Positions 19,146 to 27,896 of a stretch of 64,000 nt of DNA are shown in pieces. This DNA comes from Rhodospirillaceae bacterium (GTDB taxonomy: Bacteria > Pseudomonadota > Alphaproteobacteria > GCA-2731375): positions 33,777 to 97,776 of the forward strand of contig JABJKS010000073.1 of NCBI GenBank assembly GCA_018660265.1, read 5' to 3'. How positions within the stretch are numbered: position 1 is the stretch's first letter; each line of letters starts with the position of its first letter. The position numbers and the translations under genes were made by a program. The notes beneath the pieces were generated by a model. The model saw only the letters and a program-made list of their open reading frames with translations, ran no database searches and was not told where the DNA came from.

Positions 19146-20059
19146 GCCGGGAAGGCGGCCTGGCAATTATCGCCGGGATCGTCATGGGCGTCCTGGTCGG
19201 TGCGGCCATGGTGGCCACCCGATATGTCATTGGGCAAAGCGATCCGGCCTCCCTCGCCCTATTGCGCTATTCCATTGGCGCGGTGGGTTTGATCCTGCCC
19301 GTCCTGTTGATCCGCCGCGTTGCGTTTGCCCGGAGGGATCTGTTGCCCATTGCTTTGTTGGGCATCGGCCAGTTCGGCATTCTTATCGCCCTGCTGAATT
19401 ACGGTCTGCAATTCATCGGCTCCGGCCTGGGCGCGCTGTTGTTTGCCACCTTCCCGGTGATGACCATGGTCCTGGCCGCCGCCTTGCGATTGGAGGCGTT
19501 GACCCTTCTCAAATCTGCCGGCGTTCTGCTGACGGTAATCGGCGTCGGCCTGGCGGTATCCGACGATACTGTATTGCCCGGTTTCAGCGGCGACAATTTA
19601 TTGGCGGTCGTGGCCATCTTAGCAGCGGCCCTGACCGGGGCCATTTGTTCGGTTTTCTATCGACCATACCTACAAAAGTATCCGCCCCTACAGGTTAGTC
19701 TGTTTGCCATGTTTGCATCCGTGGCGTTTCTGGTTCTGCCAGCTGCAGGTGAAGGTTTTTTTGTTGCCCTGCCAAGCTTCACGCCGGGGGGTTGGGCCGC
19801 GGTGCTGTTCATCGGCTTCTGCTCCAGCCTGGGATACTACGCCTGGCTGTTTGCCTTGAAGCACGCCACGCCGACACGGGTTGCCATGTTCCTGGCCCTG
19901 GGCCCCGTCACTGCCACCGCCCTTGGTACGGCGTTGTTGGATGAACCACTTACCTTGCTTTTCATGGCCGGTCTGGCGGCGGTGATCGCGGGATTGTGGG
20001 TGGCGCACATACCCACCAAAGCATTTCCGACGAGGAAATGCTCAGACCCTAAAAAATAG
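19142..20059 (+). CDS. DMT superfamily (EamA) transporter
   Basis: A 305-aa inner-membrane protein with ten predicted membrane segments in two EamA repeats (about 8-140 and 155-290). EamA proteins export metabolites such as amino acids or are nucleotide-sugar-like carriers. The TTG start overlaps the stop of the MarR-GNAT gene and the first membrane helix begins within ten residues, so no later start is needed. Substrate is unknown; context suggests co-expression with the fusion regulator. Confidence 0.9.
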   Translation: MSREGGLAIIAGIVMGVLVGAAMVATRYVIGQSDPASLALLRYSIGAVGLILPVLLIRRVAFARRDLLPIALLGIGQFGILIALLNYGLQFIGSGLGALLFATFPVMTMVLAAALRLEALTLLKSAGVLLTVIGVGLAVSDDTVLPGFSGDNLLAVVAILAAALTGAICSVFYRPYLQKYPPLQVSLFAMFASVAFLVLPAAGEGFFVALPSFTPGGWAAVLFIGFCSSLGYYAWLFALKHATPTRVAMFLALGPVTATALGTALLDEPLTLLFMAGLAAVIAGLWVAHIPTKAFPTRKCSDPKK

Positions 20060-20147
20060 GGCAATTGCAGGTCGGAATTGCTCTGGGGCTGGGCGGGAAT
20101 AGGCAGAACTGTTAGTGTTGCCCCTGTTCTTTGAGGGAGAGTTCACT

Positions 20148-20888
20148 GTGCCTAGACGCGTCGCCTTAATCACCGATACCAGCCTGCACCTCGGCCCCGA
20201 CCTGGCCCGCATCCTGGCAAAGCGGGACCATGATCTGATTTTGGGGAACCCCCTGCCGGGTTTGGTGGCGGAAGTAGAAGCATTGGGCGCTTCCGTGGTC
20301 GCGCTCGACGGCATGGAAGATCTGGGCGACGGCCACAACATTGCCCGTCTGATCGATGCCGGTCTGCAACGTTTCGCCCGCCTGGACGCGGCCTGTGTGC
20401 GCACCGGGGTCATTATCGGCGGGGCCTTTCTGGAAGCCACGTTGGATCAGTTGCAGACCCTGCAGCGGGCCAATCAGGAGGCCGTCTTTCATACCCTGCA
20501 AGCCTTAATGGGCGTCATGGTCCCCACGGGCCAGGGGCAGATCCTGATTATTACCTCCGCCACGGGTAAACGGTTGATGCCGAATTCGTCGTTGTATAGC
20601 GCCACCCGCGCAGGTGCCAATATGATGGTCAAAGCCGCCGCCATGGAAGTGGCCGACAAAGGCGTCAGCATCAATGCCCTGGGGACGGCCTTCCTCGACT
20701 ATCCCGGCTTTATCAAGGCGACCGGCTCGGATGATCCCGAAGTGCGAAAAAAGGTCGAAGGCATGGTGCCCATGAAACGCTTTGGGCAACCGGCGGAGAT
20801 CGCACATTTCGCCGCCGGGCTGCTGGACGGCGGCAACCAGTTCCAAACCGGGCAATTTTTTTCCATGAGTGGCGGTTGGAGCGATTAG
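20148..20888 (+). CDS. Divergent short-chain dehydrogenase/reductase family protein
   Basis: A 246-aa SDR-fold protein. GTG at 20148 is chosen because GAGGGAG lies 6 bases upstream and the Rossmann strand RRVALITD follows at once. Key motifs are altered: the Gly-rich loop reads TDTSLHLG instead of TGxxxGxG, the NNAG motif reads RTGVIIGG, and the active-site YxxxK reads YSATR (Tyr150, Arg154), while a Ser in ITSATG (137) is kept. C-terminal PMKRFGQPAEIAHFAAGLL is typical. It may bind cofactor weakly or be non-catalytic. A methyltransferase gene follows after 16 bases. Confidence 0.85.
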   Translation: MPRRVALITDTSLHLGPDLARILAKRDHDLILGNPLPGLVAEVEALGASVVALDGMEDLGDGHNIARLIDAGLQRFARLDAACVRTGVIIGGAFLEATLDQLQTLQRANQEAVFHTLQALMGVMVPTGQGQILIITSATGKRLMPNSSLYSATRAGANMMVKAAAMEVADKGVSINALGTAFLDYPGFIKATGSDDPEVRKKVEGMVPMKRFGQPAEIAHFAAGLLDGGNQFQTGQFFSMSGGWSD

Positions 20889-20904
20889 CAATAAGGGGCG
20901 CATA

Positions 20905-21774
20905 ATGAGTGACAAAGTACCGACAGGCGCGATGGGCGGACAAGTTGAATACTGGAATTCGGACGCCGGGAATAAATGGGTTGCCAATCAGGAAAGATTG
21001 GATCGGCAATTGGGCATTTTGACCGACCGTCTGTTCGAGCATACGGACATTCAGGTCGGCGAGCGCATCATTGATATTGGCTGTGGAACCGGTGCCACCA
21101 TTCTTCGTTCGGCACCAGCCACCGGCACCGGCGGCACGGTACTGGGGCTTGATATCTCCCACCCCATGCTGGATCTGGCCCGCAAGCGGTCCAAAGAACA
21201 AGGTGGCATGGCGCATCTGGAATTGAGGATTGCCGATGCCCAGAACGAAACCTTTGATCCAGGCGGCTACGATTTAATAATGTCACGCTTCGGTGTGATG
21301 TTTTTTGATGACCCTGTAGCTGCCTTCGCCAACCTGTTGTCCGCCTTACGTCCGGGCGGTCGCCTCTGTTTTGTCTGCTGGGGGCCCCTTGCCAACAACC
21401 CTTGGTTCAACATTCCGCGTACGGCAGCGATCCAATATCTGGGCACACCCGCGCCCGCGCCACCGCGCGCGGCTGGGCCCATGGCCTTTGCCGAAACCGA
21501 CTATGTCATGGATATTCTCACCGGCGCCGGATATGCGGATATTCGGATCGAGACCGAAACATGCGACCTAGTCGGCGCTGCCACGGTCAAGGAAACGGCC
21601 AACATCTCCCTAAACACCGGCCCAGCCTATAGATTGTTGAAGTCGCAAAACGCATCACCCGAAATCGTCGCGTCTATTGAGGCTGATATCGAGACGGCTT
21701 TCGCACCCTATCTGCAATCTGATGCTGTGAAGGTTCCCGCCGAGCTGCATTTCGTTCACGCCAAAAAGGTTTGA
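20905..21774 (+). CDS. Class I SAM-dependent methyltransferase
   Basis: A 289-aa methyltransferase (Methyltransf_25/11 type). Motif I is IIDIGCGTGATILRSA (about 52-67), the acidic post-I residue is in GLDISHPML, and GYDLIMSRFGVMFFDDP is motif II/III. ATG at 20905 is preceded by AAGGGG at 7 bases spacing. Small molecules are the usual substrates of this family; the identity is not predictable. It is flanked by the divergent SDR and an amidase whose ATG starts 3 bases after this stop, so the three genes are likely an operon. Confidence 0.9.
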   Translation: MSDKVPTGAMGGQVEYWNSDAGNKWVANQERLDRQLGILTDRLFEHTDIQVGERIIDIGCGTGATILRSAPATGTGGTVLGLDISHPMLDLARKRSKEQGGMAHLELRIADAQNETFDPGGYDLIMSRFGVMFFDDPVAAFANLLSALRPGGRLCFVCWGPLANNPWFNIPRTAAIQYLGTPAPAPPRAAGPMAFAETDYVMDILTGAGYADIRIETETCDLVGAATVKETANISLNTGPAYRLLKSQNASPEIVASIEADIETAFAPYLQSDAVKVPAELHFVHAKKV

Positions 21775-21776
21775 TC

Positions 21777-23162
21777 ATGGCCGACGTACATTATTTGGGT
21801 ATTACCGAGGTTGGCAAATTATTGCGCCAGGGAGACCTGGGCGTGGTGGAGCTAACCCAAACTATGCTGGACCGCATTGAGCGCCTGGATGCTGACTTGA
21901 ACAGCTATATTACCGTGACGGTAGAGACTGCCCTGAGCCAGGCTACGATAGCAGAGCGGGAATTGCGCAGCGGCCGGGATCGCGGTCCCTTGCACGGCAT
22001 CCCCATTGCCCTGAAAGACCTGATCGAAACCAAGGACATCCGCACCACCTTCGCCTCCCGCGCCTACAGCGACTATGTCCCCACCGCCGATGCCGCCGCG
22101 ACCCGGGCCTTGGCGGAGGCCGGCGCGGTGCTGTTGGGTAAAACCAATCTTTCCGAAGGCGCGGCAGACAGCTCGTCGCAATCCTCGGCCTTCGGCGGGC
22201 CGCGTAATCCCTGGAATACGGACTATATTACCGGTGGTTCGTCGGGCGGGTCAGGTGCGGCAGTAGCCGCCGGGTTAGCCTTTGCCGCCCTGGGCAGCGA
22301 TACCGGCATGTCGATCCGCCAGCCGTCGGCCCTGTGCGGGATCGTCGGCTTGAAACCGACTTTTGGCAGGGTCTCGAAACAAGGCGCCATGACATTATCG
22401 GATTCCCTCGATCACCTGGGCCCGATGACCCGGTCCGTGGAAGATGCGGCCCTGGTCCTTCAGGTTCTGGCAGGTTTCGACCCTGATGATCCCTGCAGTG
22501 TGGATCTGCCGGTGCCTGATTATTTGGCCGCCATGTCAGCGGTACGGATTAAGGGCGCGCGCCTGGCCATTCCCCGAAATGATCTTTTTACCAACACGGA
22601 CCCGGAGTGGATCGCCGCCACGGAAGCCGCCATCGCGCTATTTAGGGATCTGGGCGCGGTGGTGGAAGAGATAACCCTGCCCGATCTGGACGGCTTGTTA
22701 AGCCTTGGAAACCTGATCGTGGTGACAGAGGCGGCGGCCTATCATCGGCAGCGGTTCGCCGAGAGGCCGGAGGATTTCGGCCCTGAGCTGACCCAGGTTA
22801 TCGGCAGAGGGGAAAGCTATAACGCCGCCGACTATATTTTGGCGCAACAAAACCGCCAGGCAGCGAAGGCCGCTTATCTGGCAGCATTCGAAGGCTTTGA
22901 CGCCATGGTGCTGCCAACCACCACCCTGGCAGCCTGCCCGGTTGCCGAAGACGCCTATCCCCTGGTGCGGCCCCGGTCCCGCAACACCCTGCCGTTCAAC
23001 ACCCTGGGTTGGCCGGGCATATCCGTACCCTGCGGCCTGGCCGAAAACGGCATGCCCATGGGCCTGCAGATCGTCGGCCAGCCATTTGCCGAAGCCACTG
23101 TCCTGGCCCTGGCAAATGCTTATGAAGATGCCACGGACTGGCCCCGCCACGCGCCTGTCTAG
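21777..23162 (+). CDS. Amidase signature family enzyme
   Basis: A 461-aa amidase of the Ser-cisSer-Lys family. Lys80 is in IPIALKDL, cis-Ser155 is in GGSSGGSG and the nucleophile Ser179 is in GSDTGMSIRQPS (Met replaces the usual Gly before Ser). The spacing of 24 residues between the two serines is canonical. These enzymes hydrolyse aliphatic or aryl amides; GatA is excluded since gatB/gatC are not adjacent and the length and context differ. It ends before a very strong convergent hairpin. Confidence 0.9.
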   Translation: MADVHYLGITEVGKLLRQGDLGVVELTQTMLDRIERLDADLNSYITVTVETALSQATIAERELRSGRDRGPLHGIPIALKDLIETKDIRTTFASRAYSDYVPTADAAATRALAEAGAVLLGKTNLSEGAADSSSQSSAFGGPRNPWNTDYITGGSSGGSGAAVAAGLAFAALGSDTGMSIRQPSALCGIVGLKPTFGRVSKQGAMTLSDSLDHLGPMTRSVEDAALVLQVLAGFDPDDPCSVDLPVPDYLAAMSAVRIKGARLAIPRNDLFTNTDPEWIAATEAAIALFRDLGAVVEEITLPDLDGLLSLGNLIVVTEAAAYHRQRFAERPEDFGPELTQVIGRGESYNAADYILAQQNRQAAKAAYLAAFEGFDAMVLPTTTLAACPVAEDAYPLVRPRSRNTLPFNTLGWPGISVPCGLAENGMPMGLQIVGQPFAEATVLALANAYEDATDWPRHAPV

Positions 23163-23185
23163 GGTCTTTCCATCACGCCGGACCA

Positions 23186-23250
23186 GCCCACGCCCCCTCC
23201 CAGCCACCCACTGGATCATCCTTAATGGGTGGCCGGGAGGGGGCGTGGGC
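23186..23250. terminator. Long GC-rich hairpin between convergent genes
   Basis: Arms of 25 bases at 23186-23210 and 23226-23250 are complementary with a single mismatch, around a 15-base loop. The stem is almost pure G and C. It lies between the convergent amidase and flavin oxidoreductase genes, where a bidirectional transcription barrier is expected. No T-run follows on either strand, so classical intrinsic termination is uncertain; it may block 3' exonucleases or polymerase by structure alone. Confidence 0.6.
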
Positions 23251-23282
23251 GGCTTGGAATTTCTATTCCATGGAGAGAGAAC

Positions 23283-24152
23283 CTACACGTCGGCGTATTT
23301 CTCTACCACATCCCGCCAACCCAAGACTTCCTCCGGCGTGCCCAGGCGGGTTTGCAATCCGGCCATGGGGGTGACGGGTACCAACAGGCGGTCAACGCCG
23401 GCAGCGGCCAGGGGCGCGATCTCATCCAGATCATCCGGCATGGATGTGGTGATTTCAATCGCATCCGGATCACGGCCATGTTCGATGGCGCTTTCCTTGG
23501 CGATGGCAATCAGTTCCGCCGGTGCGCCCCGGGCCGGGAAAAAGCCATCGCCCAGACGACCGGCCCGCCGGGCCGCCGGTTTGGAATGGCCGCCGACAAT
23601 AATCGGCACGCTGCCATTTACCGGTTGCGGGCGACAATAGATATTTTCGAAGCTGGCGAAGTCGCCTTTGTAGGTGGATTTCTCCTGGCCCCATAGGGCC
23701 CGCATAGCGGCGACATAGTCATCCGTGCGGGGGCCCCGGTCATCAAAAGGCGTGCCGATGGCATCGAATTCTTCCCGCATCCAGCCGACCCCGATGCCCA
23801 ACAGCACCCGACCACCGGACATGTAATCCAGGGTGGCGATCTGTTTGCCGGTGATCACCGGGTTGTGCTGGGGCAGGATCAAAATGCCCGTGGCCAATTT
23901 GATCCGCGTGGTGGCTGCGGCCACATAGGCCATCCAGATCAACGGATCGGGCAGGGGAACATCATCCTTACCGCCCGCCATCTTGCCATCGTCGGAGTAT
24001 GGATAGGCCGATTGATAGCCTTCGGGAACAATGGTGTGTTCAACGGTCCAGGCGGATTCAAAGCCTGCTTCCTCACCTGCCTGTACCAGCTCCACCGCTT
24101 TTGCGGGGTCCACGTAGCGGCCGGTGTTGCAATAACGCAATCCGAATTTCAT
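23283..24152 (-). CDS. LLM class F420-dependent-type oxidoreductase (TIGR03619-like)
   Basis: A 289-aa bacterial luciferase-like TIM-barrel flavoenzyme. It shows FGLRYCNTGRY, AEEAGFESAWTVEHTIVP-like segments, RIKLATGILILPQHNPV, LGIGVGWMREEFDAIG and PIIVGGHSKPAARRAGRLGDGFFPA. Members use F420 or FMN for oxidation of small molecules. The name 'F420' is by family convention; F420 synthesis genes are not in the window. It is transcribed together with, and downstream of, a TauE/SafE permease and a COG3618-type hydrolase. Confidence 0.88.
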   Translation of the reverse strand: MKFGLRYCNTGRYVDPAKAVELVQAGEEAGFESAWTVEHTIVPEGYQSAYPYSDDGKMAGGKDDVPLPDPLIWMAYVAAATTRIKLATGILILPQHNPVITGKQIATLDYMSGGRVLLGIGVGWMREEFDAIGTPFDDRGPRTDDYVAAMRALWGQEKSTYKGDFASFENIYCRPQPVNGSVPIIVGGHSKPAARRAGRLGDGFFPARGAPAELIAIAKESAIEHGRDPDAIEITTSMPDDLDEIAPLAAAGVDRLLVPVTPMAGLQTRLGTPEEVLGWRDVVEKYADV

Positions 24153-24176
24153 AGCTTCATTCTCCCATTTAAAACT

Positions 24177-24959
24177 CTAAAGGTTCAAAAAACGCGACGC
24201 CGCCATCCACAACAGACGCACGCCAAAGATTGTCAGCAGAATAGTTAGGGCAAGGCGAAAGCGATCATCGCCCATGCGGTGGAGCACTCGCCGCCCCACC
24301 AGTGTACCGATAAATCCGGTGACAATCATACCGCCGATCAAGGGTAGATAGGGCGCATAGTTAAATCCCAGAATACCAAACACGGCAATTTTCAGGCCAT
24401 GTTGAAAGACCATACAGCCTGCCTGGGTGCCGACATGGGCCATACGGTCCAGGTTCAGGCTTTTCAAAATGGCGGCCACCAATGGCCCGGTGCCGCCAAT
24501 GAACATGGTCAAAAAGCCCGACGCCCCGCCACCTAACCACAAAGTGGCCCGGCCAAACCCGAACGAGGTCTTGCCCCAGGCCGACCACAGGACGAACGAC
24601 CCCACGGCCAGGAACAACAGCCAATCCGGCAGGCGCACCGCGATCATGCCGCCGATGGCAGCACCCACCGCGCCGCCGATTGTGATAGGCAACAGCGCCG
24701 GCCAGTGGATATAGCGGGCCATGACCGTGGATCGGGAAATGTTGGAACCGATCTGGATCACCCCGTGTACCGGGATCAGGGCCACGGCCGGCACGATCGT
24801 CGCCATCACCGCAAGCAATACCATGCCGCCGCCCAATCCGAACGCGGCGGAGATGAACGAGGTTACCGCACTAAGCCCCAGCAGCAGGAAGGCCACCCAT
24901 GGCGCAATTTCACCGGGCAGCAAACTTTGATACTGGTCCGCCCAATCAATAATGCTCAA
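24177..24959 (-). CDS. Sulfite exporter TauE/SafE family permease
   Basis: A 260-aa membrane protein with about eight hydrophobic segments and the TauE/SafE pattern: FISAAFGLGGGMVLLAVMA early, VHGVIQIGSNISRS, and the second repeat with GGGASGFLTMFIGGTGPLVAAIL. The family exports sulfite, sulfoacetate or related organic acids; the true substrate is unknown. It lies between a hydrolase and a flavin oxidoreductase on the same strand with gaps of 9 and 24 bases. Confidence 0.9.
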   Translation of the reverse strand: MSIIDWADQYQSLLPGEIAPWVAFLLLGLSAVTSFISAAFGLGGGMVLLAVMATIVPAVALIPVHGVIQIGSNISRSTVMARYIHWPALLPITIGGAVGAAIGGMIAVRLPDWLLFLAVGSFVLWSAWGKTSFGFGRATLWLGGGASGFLTMFIGGTGPLVAAILKSLNLDRMAHVGTQAGCMVFQHGLKIAVFGILGFNYAPYLPLIGGMIVTGFIGTLVGRRVLHRMGDDRFRLALTILLTIFGVRLLWMAASRFLNL

Positions 24960-24968
24960 CGATCCAGC

Positions 24969-26003
24969 CTAAACCGGATCGTCCAGGCGATAAACCCGAT
25001 TTGCCGTATCATGATATAGCGCCGCCTTTTCACCGGCGGTATAATCCGCTGTCAGATGCTTAAAACTGTTCCACAGGACATTGTAGCTGCAGGAACACAT
25101 ATCCACCGGAAAATTGGATTCAAACATACAGCGGTCGACACCGAATTGTTCGATGGCATGGTCATAGTAGGGCCGGGTCGCCTGCATCAATTCTTCCGAC
25201 CCCGGCGGCCGATCCCGTTCGTGCCAGCCAAAGCCGTTCAATTCCATATTGATGCCGCCCAACTTGGCCACCACGTTCTGACAGCGGGCCAACTCGGTCA
25301 CGTCCGTTTGCCATTGGGCAAAATCATCATTCCGCTTGCCTGCGTAGGGCCCGATGCCAAGGGGGCCGCCGAAATGATCCAGAATAATCGTAGTATCGGG
25401 GAACGCCTGGGCCAACTCCGTCAGCTCCTTAATCTGGGTGTGGAAGCACCAGCCTTCAAAGCTCATATTATGCTTTGCCAGCTGGGCAAATCCCTGGCGG
25501 AAGTTTTCCTGTTGGTACAGATGTTCGGGCGGCTCGCAACGCGCGTTCGGCACATCCGGCGAAGGATCCCAGGTACAGGAATGGCGGATGCCGCGAAATC
25601 TGCCGCCGCCCGCCTTGATGTGGGCCGCCAGAACAGGGGCCACGTCATCGCCCAGACACAGGTCCGCATGGCCGACGATGCCGGCGGCAACCCGTGCTGT
25701 GCCGTATTCGCCGCCGGCGCTCATGGCGGCAATGCCGTTGACGAATTCCGTCTCGCCAATCATGCGCATGGGCACCGGGCCGTCCGTCTTAATCATCGAA
25801 CCGCATTCAATGAACACGGTGGAGACGATGTTATGGCCGCAATTCAGGTCTTCCAGAATTTCGTCCAGCAGATAGCGGTGCGCCACCCGTTCGTGCTTGA
25901 ATTCCCAAAGATGGTGGTGCGGATCACAGATCGGTAAATCCGGCTCCAGCGTTTCTTCCACCACTTGCGCCAGCCATTCGGCATTTGTTGGTTTCGTTGC
26001 CAT
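24969..26003 (-). CDS. COG3618-type metal-dependent amidohydrolase (PF04909)
   Basis: A 344-aa TIM-barrel hydrolase. ICDPHHHLWEF supplies the HxH motif near residues 26-34, ILDHFGG near 220 and CMFESNFPVD near 300 carry further conserved residues. Members include lactonases and decarboxylases. It is the first gene of a three-gene minus-strand unit with a TauE/SafE permease and an LLM oxidoreductase. The substrate is unassigned. Two similar Amidohydro_2 genes occur elsewhere in this window (33042 and 38335), pointing to ring or lactone catabolism in the neighbourhood. Confidence 0.87.
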   Translation of the reverse strand: MATKPTNAEWLAQVVEETLEPDLPICDPHHHLWEFKHERVAHRYLLDEILEDLNCGHNIVSTVFIECGSMIKTDGPVPMRMIGETEFVNGIAAMSAGGEYGTARVAAGIVGHADLCLGDDVAPVLAAHIKAGGGRFRGIRHSCTWDPSPDVPNARCEPPEHLYQQENFRQGFAQLAKHNMSFEGWCFHTQIKELTELAQAFPDTTIILDHFGGPLGIGPYAGKRNDDFAQWQTDVTELARCQNVVAKLGGINMELNGFGWHERDRPPGSEELMQATRPYYDHAIEQFGVDRCMFESNFPVDMCSCSYNVLWNSFKHLTADYTAGEKAALYHDTANRVYRLDDPV

Positions 26004-26132
26004 CGTAATTCTCCTCCCAAGAGCAATTCAGCCACCAATGTTTGGCTGTTCCGGGGACGAGGTCAAGAGATTTGGCGACAGGGTTATTTGTTTTAAGCTA
26101 AATTGCGGCGACTGAACGCGGACGGAAAGCCC

Positions 26133-27269
26133 ATGCCTGACAATGATACGCTGATCGATGCCATCACCAATCTGCTGTCCCCATTGCTGAATGCGATGGA
26201 GGCGCTCAGCTATGTGGCACGCCATTTGCACCCACCGGAACTGACGGCGCTGGTGGCCAGTGTGGGGGAGGTTGACCCACCCTTGCGCCAGGGGTTGGCG
26301 GAATTTCGCAATCTTGAGTGGCCCGAGCATCTGGCAGGCTTTGCCGAGCGGATGATAACGGCGGGCGATGCGGTCTGCCTTGGCTTCGACGGTTTGCGGG
26401 CCGCAGCCCAGATGCCGGATGGTACTTTCGAGGCCTATCGCGGCATTCGCCAGAACGCCAAGGCCTTTGCCGCCCTTTACCCCATCGCCACCACCTTGCC
26501 GCCCATAAATCGTTTTTTTCTGGATGATGCCGGGCGGGCGGATGAGGCGTTGGTTTCAAGGCTGGCCATGGTTGATGCGGCCCGGGAAAATGTCGGCGTC
26601 ATCCATATCAAAAACGACAAAAATCGGGATGGGGAACCCGGCAACCCCCGCGGCGGTTTTTCCATGTATGTGCCGGAATATTACGACCCTGATGTTGCCT
26701 GCCCCCTGATCATGGCCCTGCACGGGGGCAGCGGCCATGGCCGGGACTTCCTGTGGTCCTGGTTGCGCGATGCCCGCAGCCGGGGGGCCATTGTCATCAC
26801 CCCAACCTCAATTGAAGGCACCTGGTCATTGATGGAGCCGGAAGCTGACCATGAGAACATCGCGCGCATTCTGGCCTTTGCCCAGGAACAATGGAACATC
26901 GATCCGGCCCATCTGCTGCTGACCGGGATGAGTGACGGCGGCACCTTCAGCTATATTTCGGGCCTGCAAAGCACATCGCCCTTCACCCATCTGGCGCCCA
27001 TATCCGCCTCGTTCCATCCCATGTTGTTGGAAATGATGGACGCGGACCGGATCAGGGACCTACCCATCTATCTGACCCACGGCGCGCAGGATTGGATGTT
27101 TCCCATTGATATCGCCCGCAATGCCCAACAGGCCCTGACGGCTGCGGGGGCAAAATTGCAGTATCGGGAAATTGCCGATCTGTCCCATACCTATCCTAGC
27201 GATGAAAATCCGCGCATTTTGGATTGGCTATTCGCCAGTCCACTCGGCGCTCCATCCACTAACGGCTAG
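26133..27269 (+). CDS. Esterase/polyhydroxybutyrate depolymerase-like alpha/beta hydrolase
   Basis: A 378-aa protein. Residues 1-150 are a helical N-terminal region without a motif I recognise; the C-terminal half is an alpha/beta hydrolase with MALHGGSGHGRDF (oxyanion region), nucleophile elbow GMSDGG, catalytic Asp in GAQDWMFP and His in LSHTYPSDE. The layout resembles phospholipase/carboxylesterase and PHB-depolymerase-like esterases. ATG 26133 is preferred over TTG 26103 because GGA-rich sequence precedes it. No signal peptide is visible, so it is probably cytoplasmic. Confidence 0.82.
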   Translation: MPDNDTLIDAITNLLSPLLNAMEALSYVARHLHPPELTALVASVGEVDPPLRQGLAEFRNLEWPEHLAGFAERMITAGDAVCLGFDGLRAAAQMPDGTFEAYRGIRQNAKAFAALYPIATTLPPINRFFLDDAGRADEALVSRLAMVDAARENVGVIHIKNDKNRDGEPGNPRGGFSMYVPEYYDPDVACPLIMALHGGSGHGRDFLWSWLRDARSRGAIVITPTSIEGTWSLMEPEADHENIARILAFAQEQWNIDPAHLLLTGMSDGGTFSYISGLQSTSPFTHLAPISASFHPMLLEMMDADRIRDLPIYLTHGAQDWMFPIDIARNAQQALTAAGAKLQYREIADLSHTYPSDENPRILDWLFASPLGAPSTNG

Positions 27270-27340
27270 CGCGACGCAGCGTCTTCCGTTAACATTTTCC
27301 ATATTCAGACAAACAACCAAAGATATGGGGAGATGGGAAA

Positions 27341-27769
27341 ATGGCAGACGCACAAAAAGGCGCGTGTTTTTGTGGCGCGGTAGAATTTGAAGTTTCCGGT
27401 GAGCCGGCGGCAATGGGCTATTGCCACTGCGTTGATTGTTCAACCTGGGCCGCAGCCCCGATCAATTCGTTCAGCCTGTTCCCACTGGGCAGTGTGACGG
27501 TCACCAAAGGCGAAGACAACATCGGCAGCTTTTCCAAACACCCGAATTCAGAGCGCAAATTCTGCAAAACCTGCGGCGGACATTTATTCTCCGACCACCC
27601 GCCCATGGGTCTGGTGGATGTCTATGCCAACGTGATGCCCGGTTTCAAACATGAACCGGCCCTGCATGTGCATTATCAAAACAAGTCCGTTTCCGTGAAC
27701 GACGGCCTGCCCAAGTTCAAAGACATGCCCGCAGACTTCGGCGGCTCCGGCGATACACTGCCTGATTAA
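27341..27769 (+). CDS. GFA (CENP-V/formaldehyde-activating) domain protein
   Basis: A 142-aa zinc-binding protein of the GFA family. Zinc-ligand cysteines lie in GACFCGAVEF, CHCVDCS and FCKTCGGHLF. The name comes from glutathione-dependent formaldehyde-activating enzyme, but most members have no proven function. GGGGAG about 10 bases before the ATG is a good ribosome site. It stands alone after the esterase gene. Confidence 0.9.
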   Translation: MADAQKGACFCGAVEFEVSGEPAAMGYCHCVDCSTWAAAPINSFSLFPLGSVTVTKGEDNIGSFSKHPNSERKFCKTCGGHLFSDHPPMGLVDVYANVMPGFKHEPALHVHYQNKSVSVNDGLPKFKDMPADFGGSGDTLPD

Positions 27770-27896
27770 ACCAAGACCGGCTACACCAGTATAATTGGGT
27801 GAATGCGTTTCGATGTAGAGAAGCAGGCATTCAAAGGGGTCCTATCGAATTACTCTGATCCTTTTGTTTTGATGGTGTTGGTGCGGCCTGCCATGC

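Noticed and set aside
21777..23162. GatA subunit of tRNA amidotransferase
   Set aside because: No gatB or gatC near; context is SDR and methyltransferase genes, and the nucleophile motif has Met in place of Gly.
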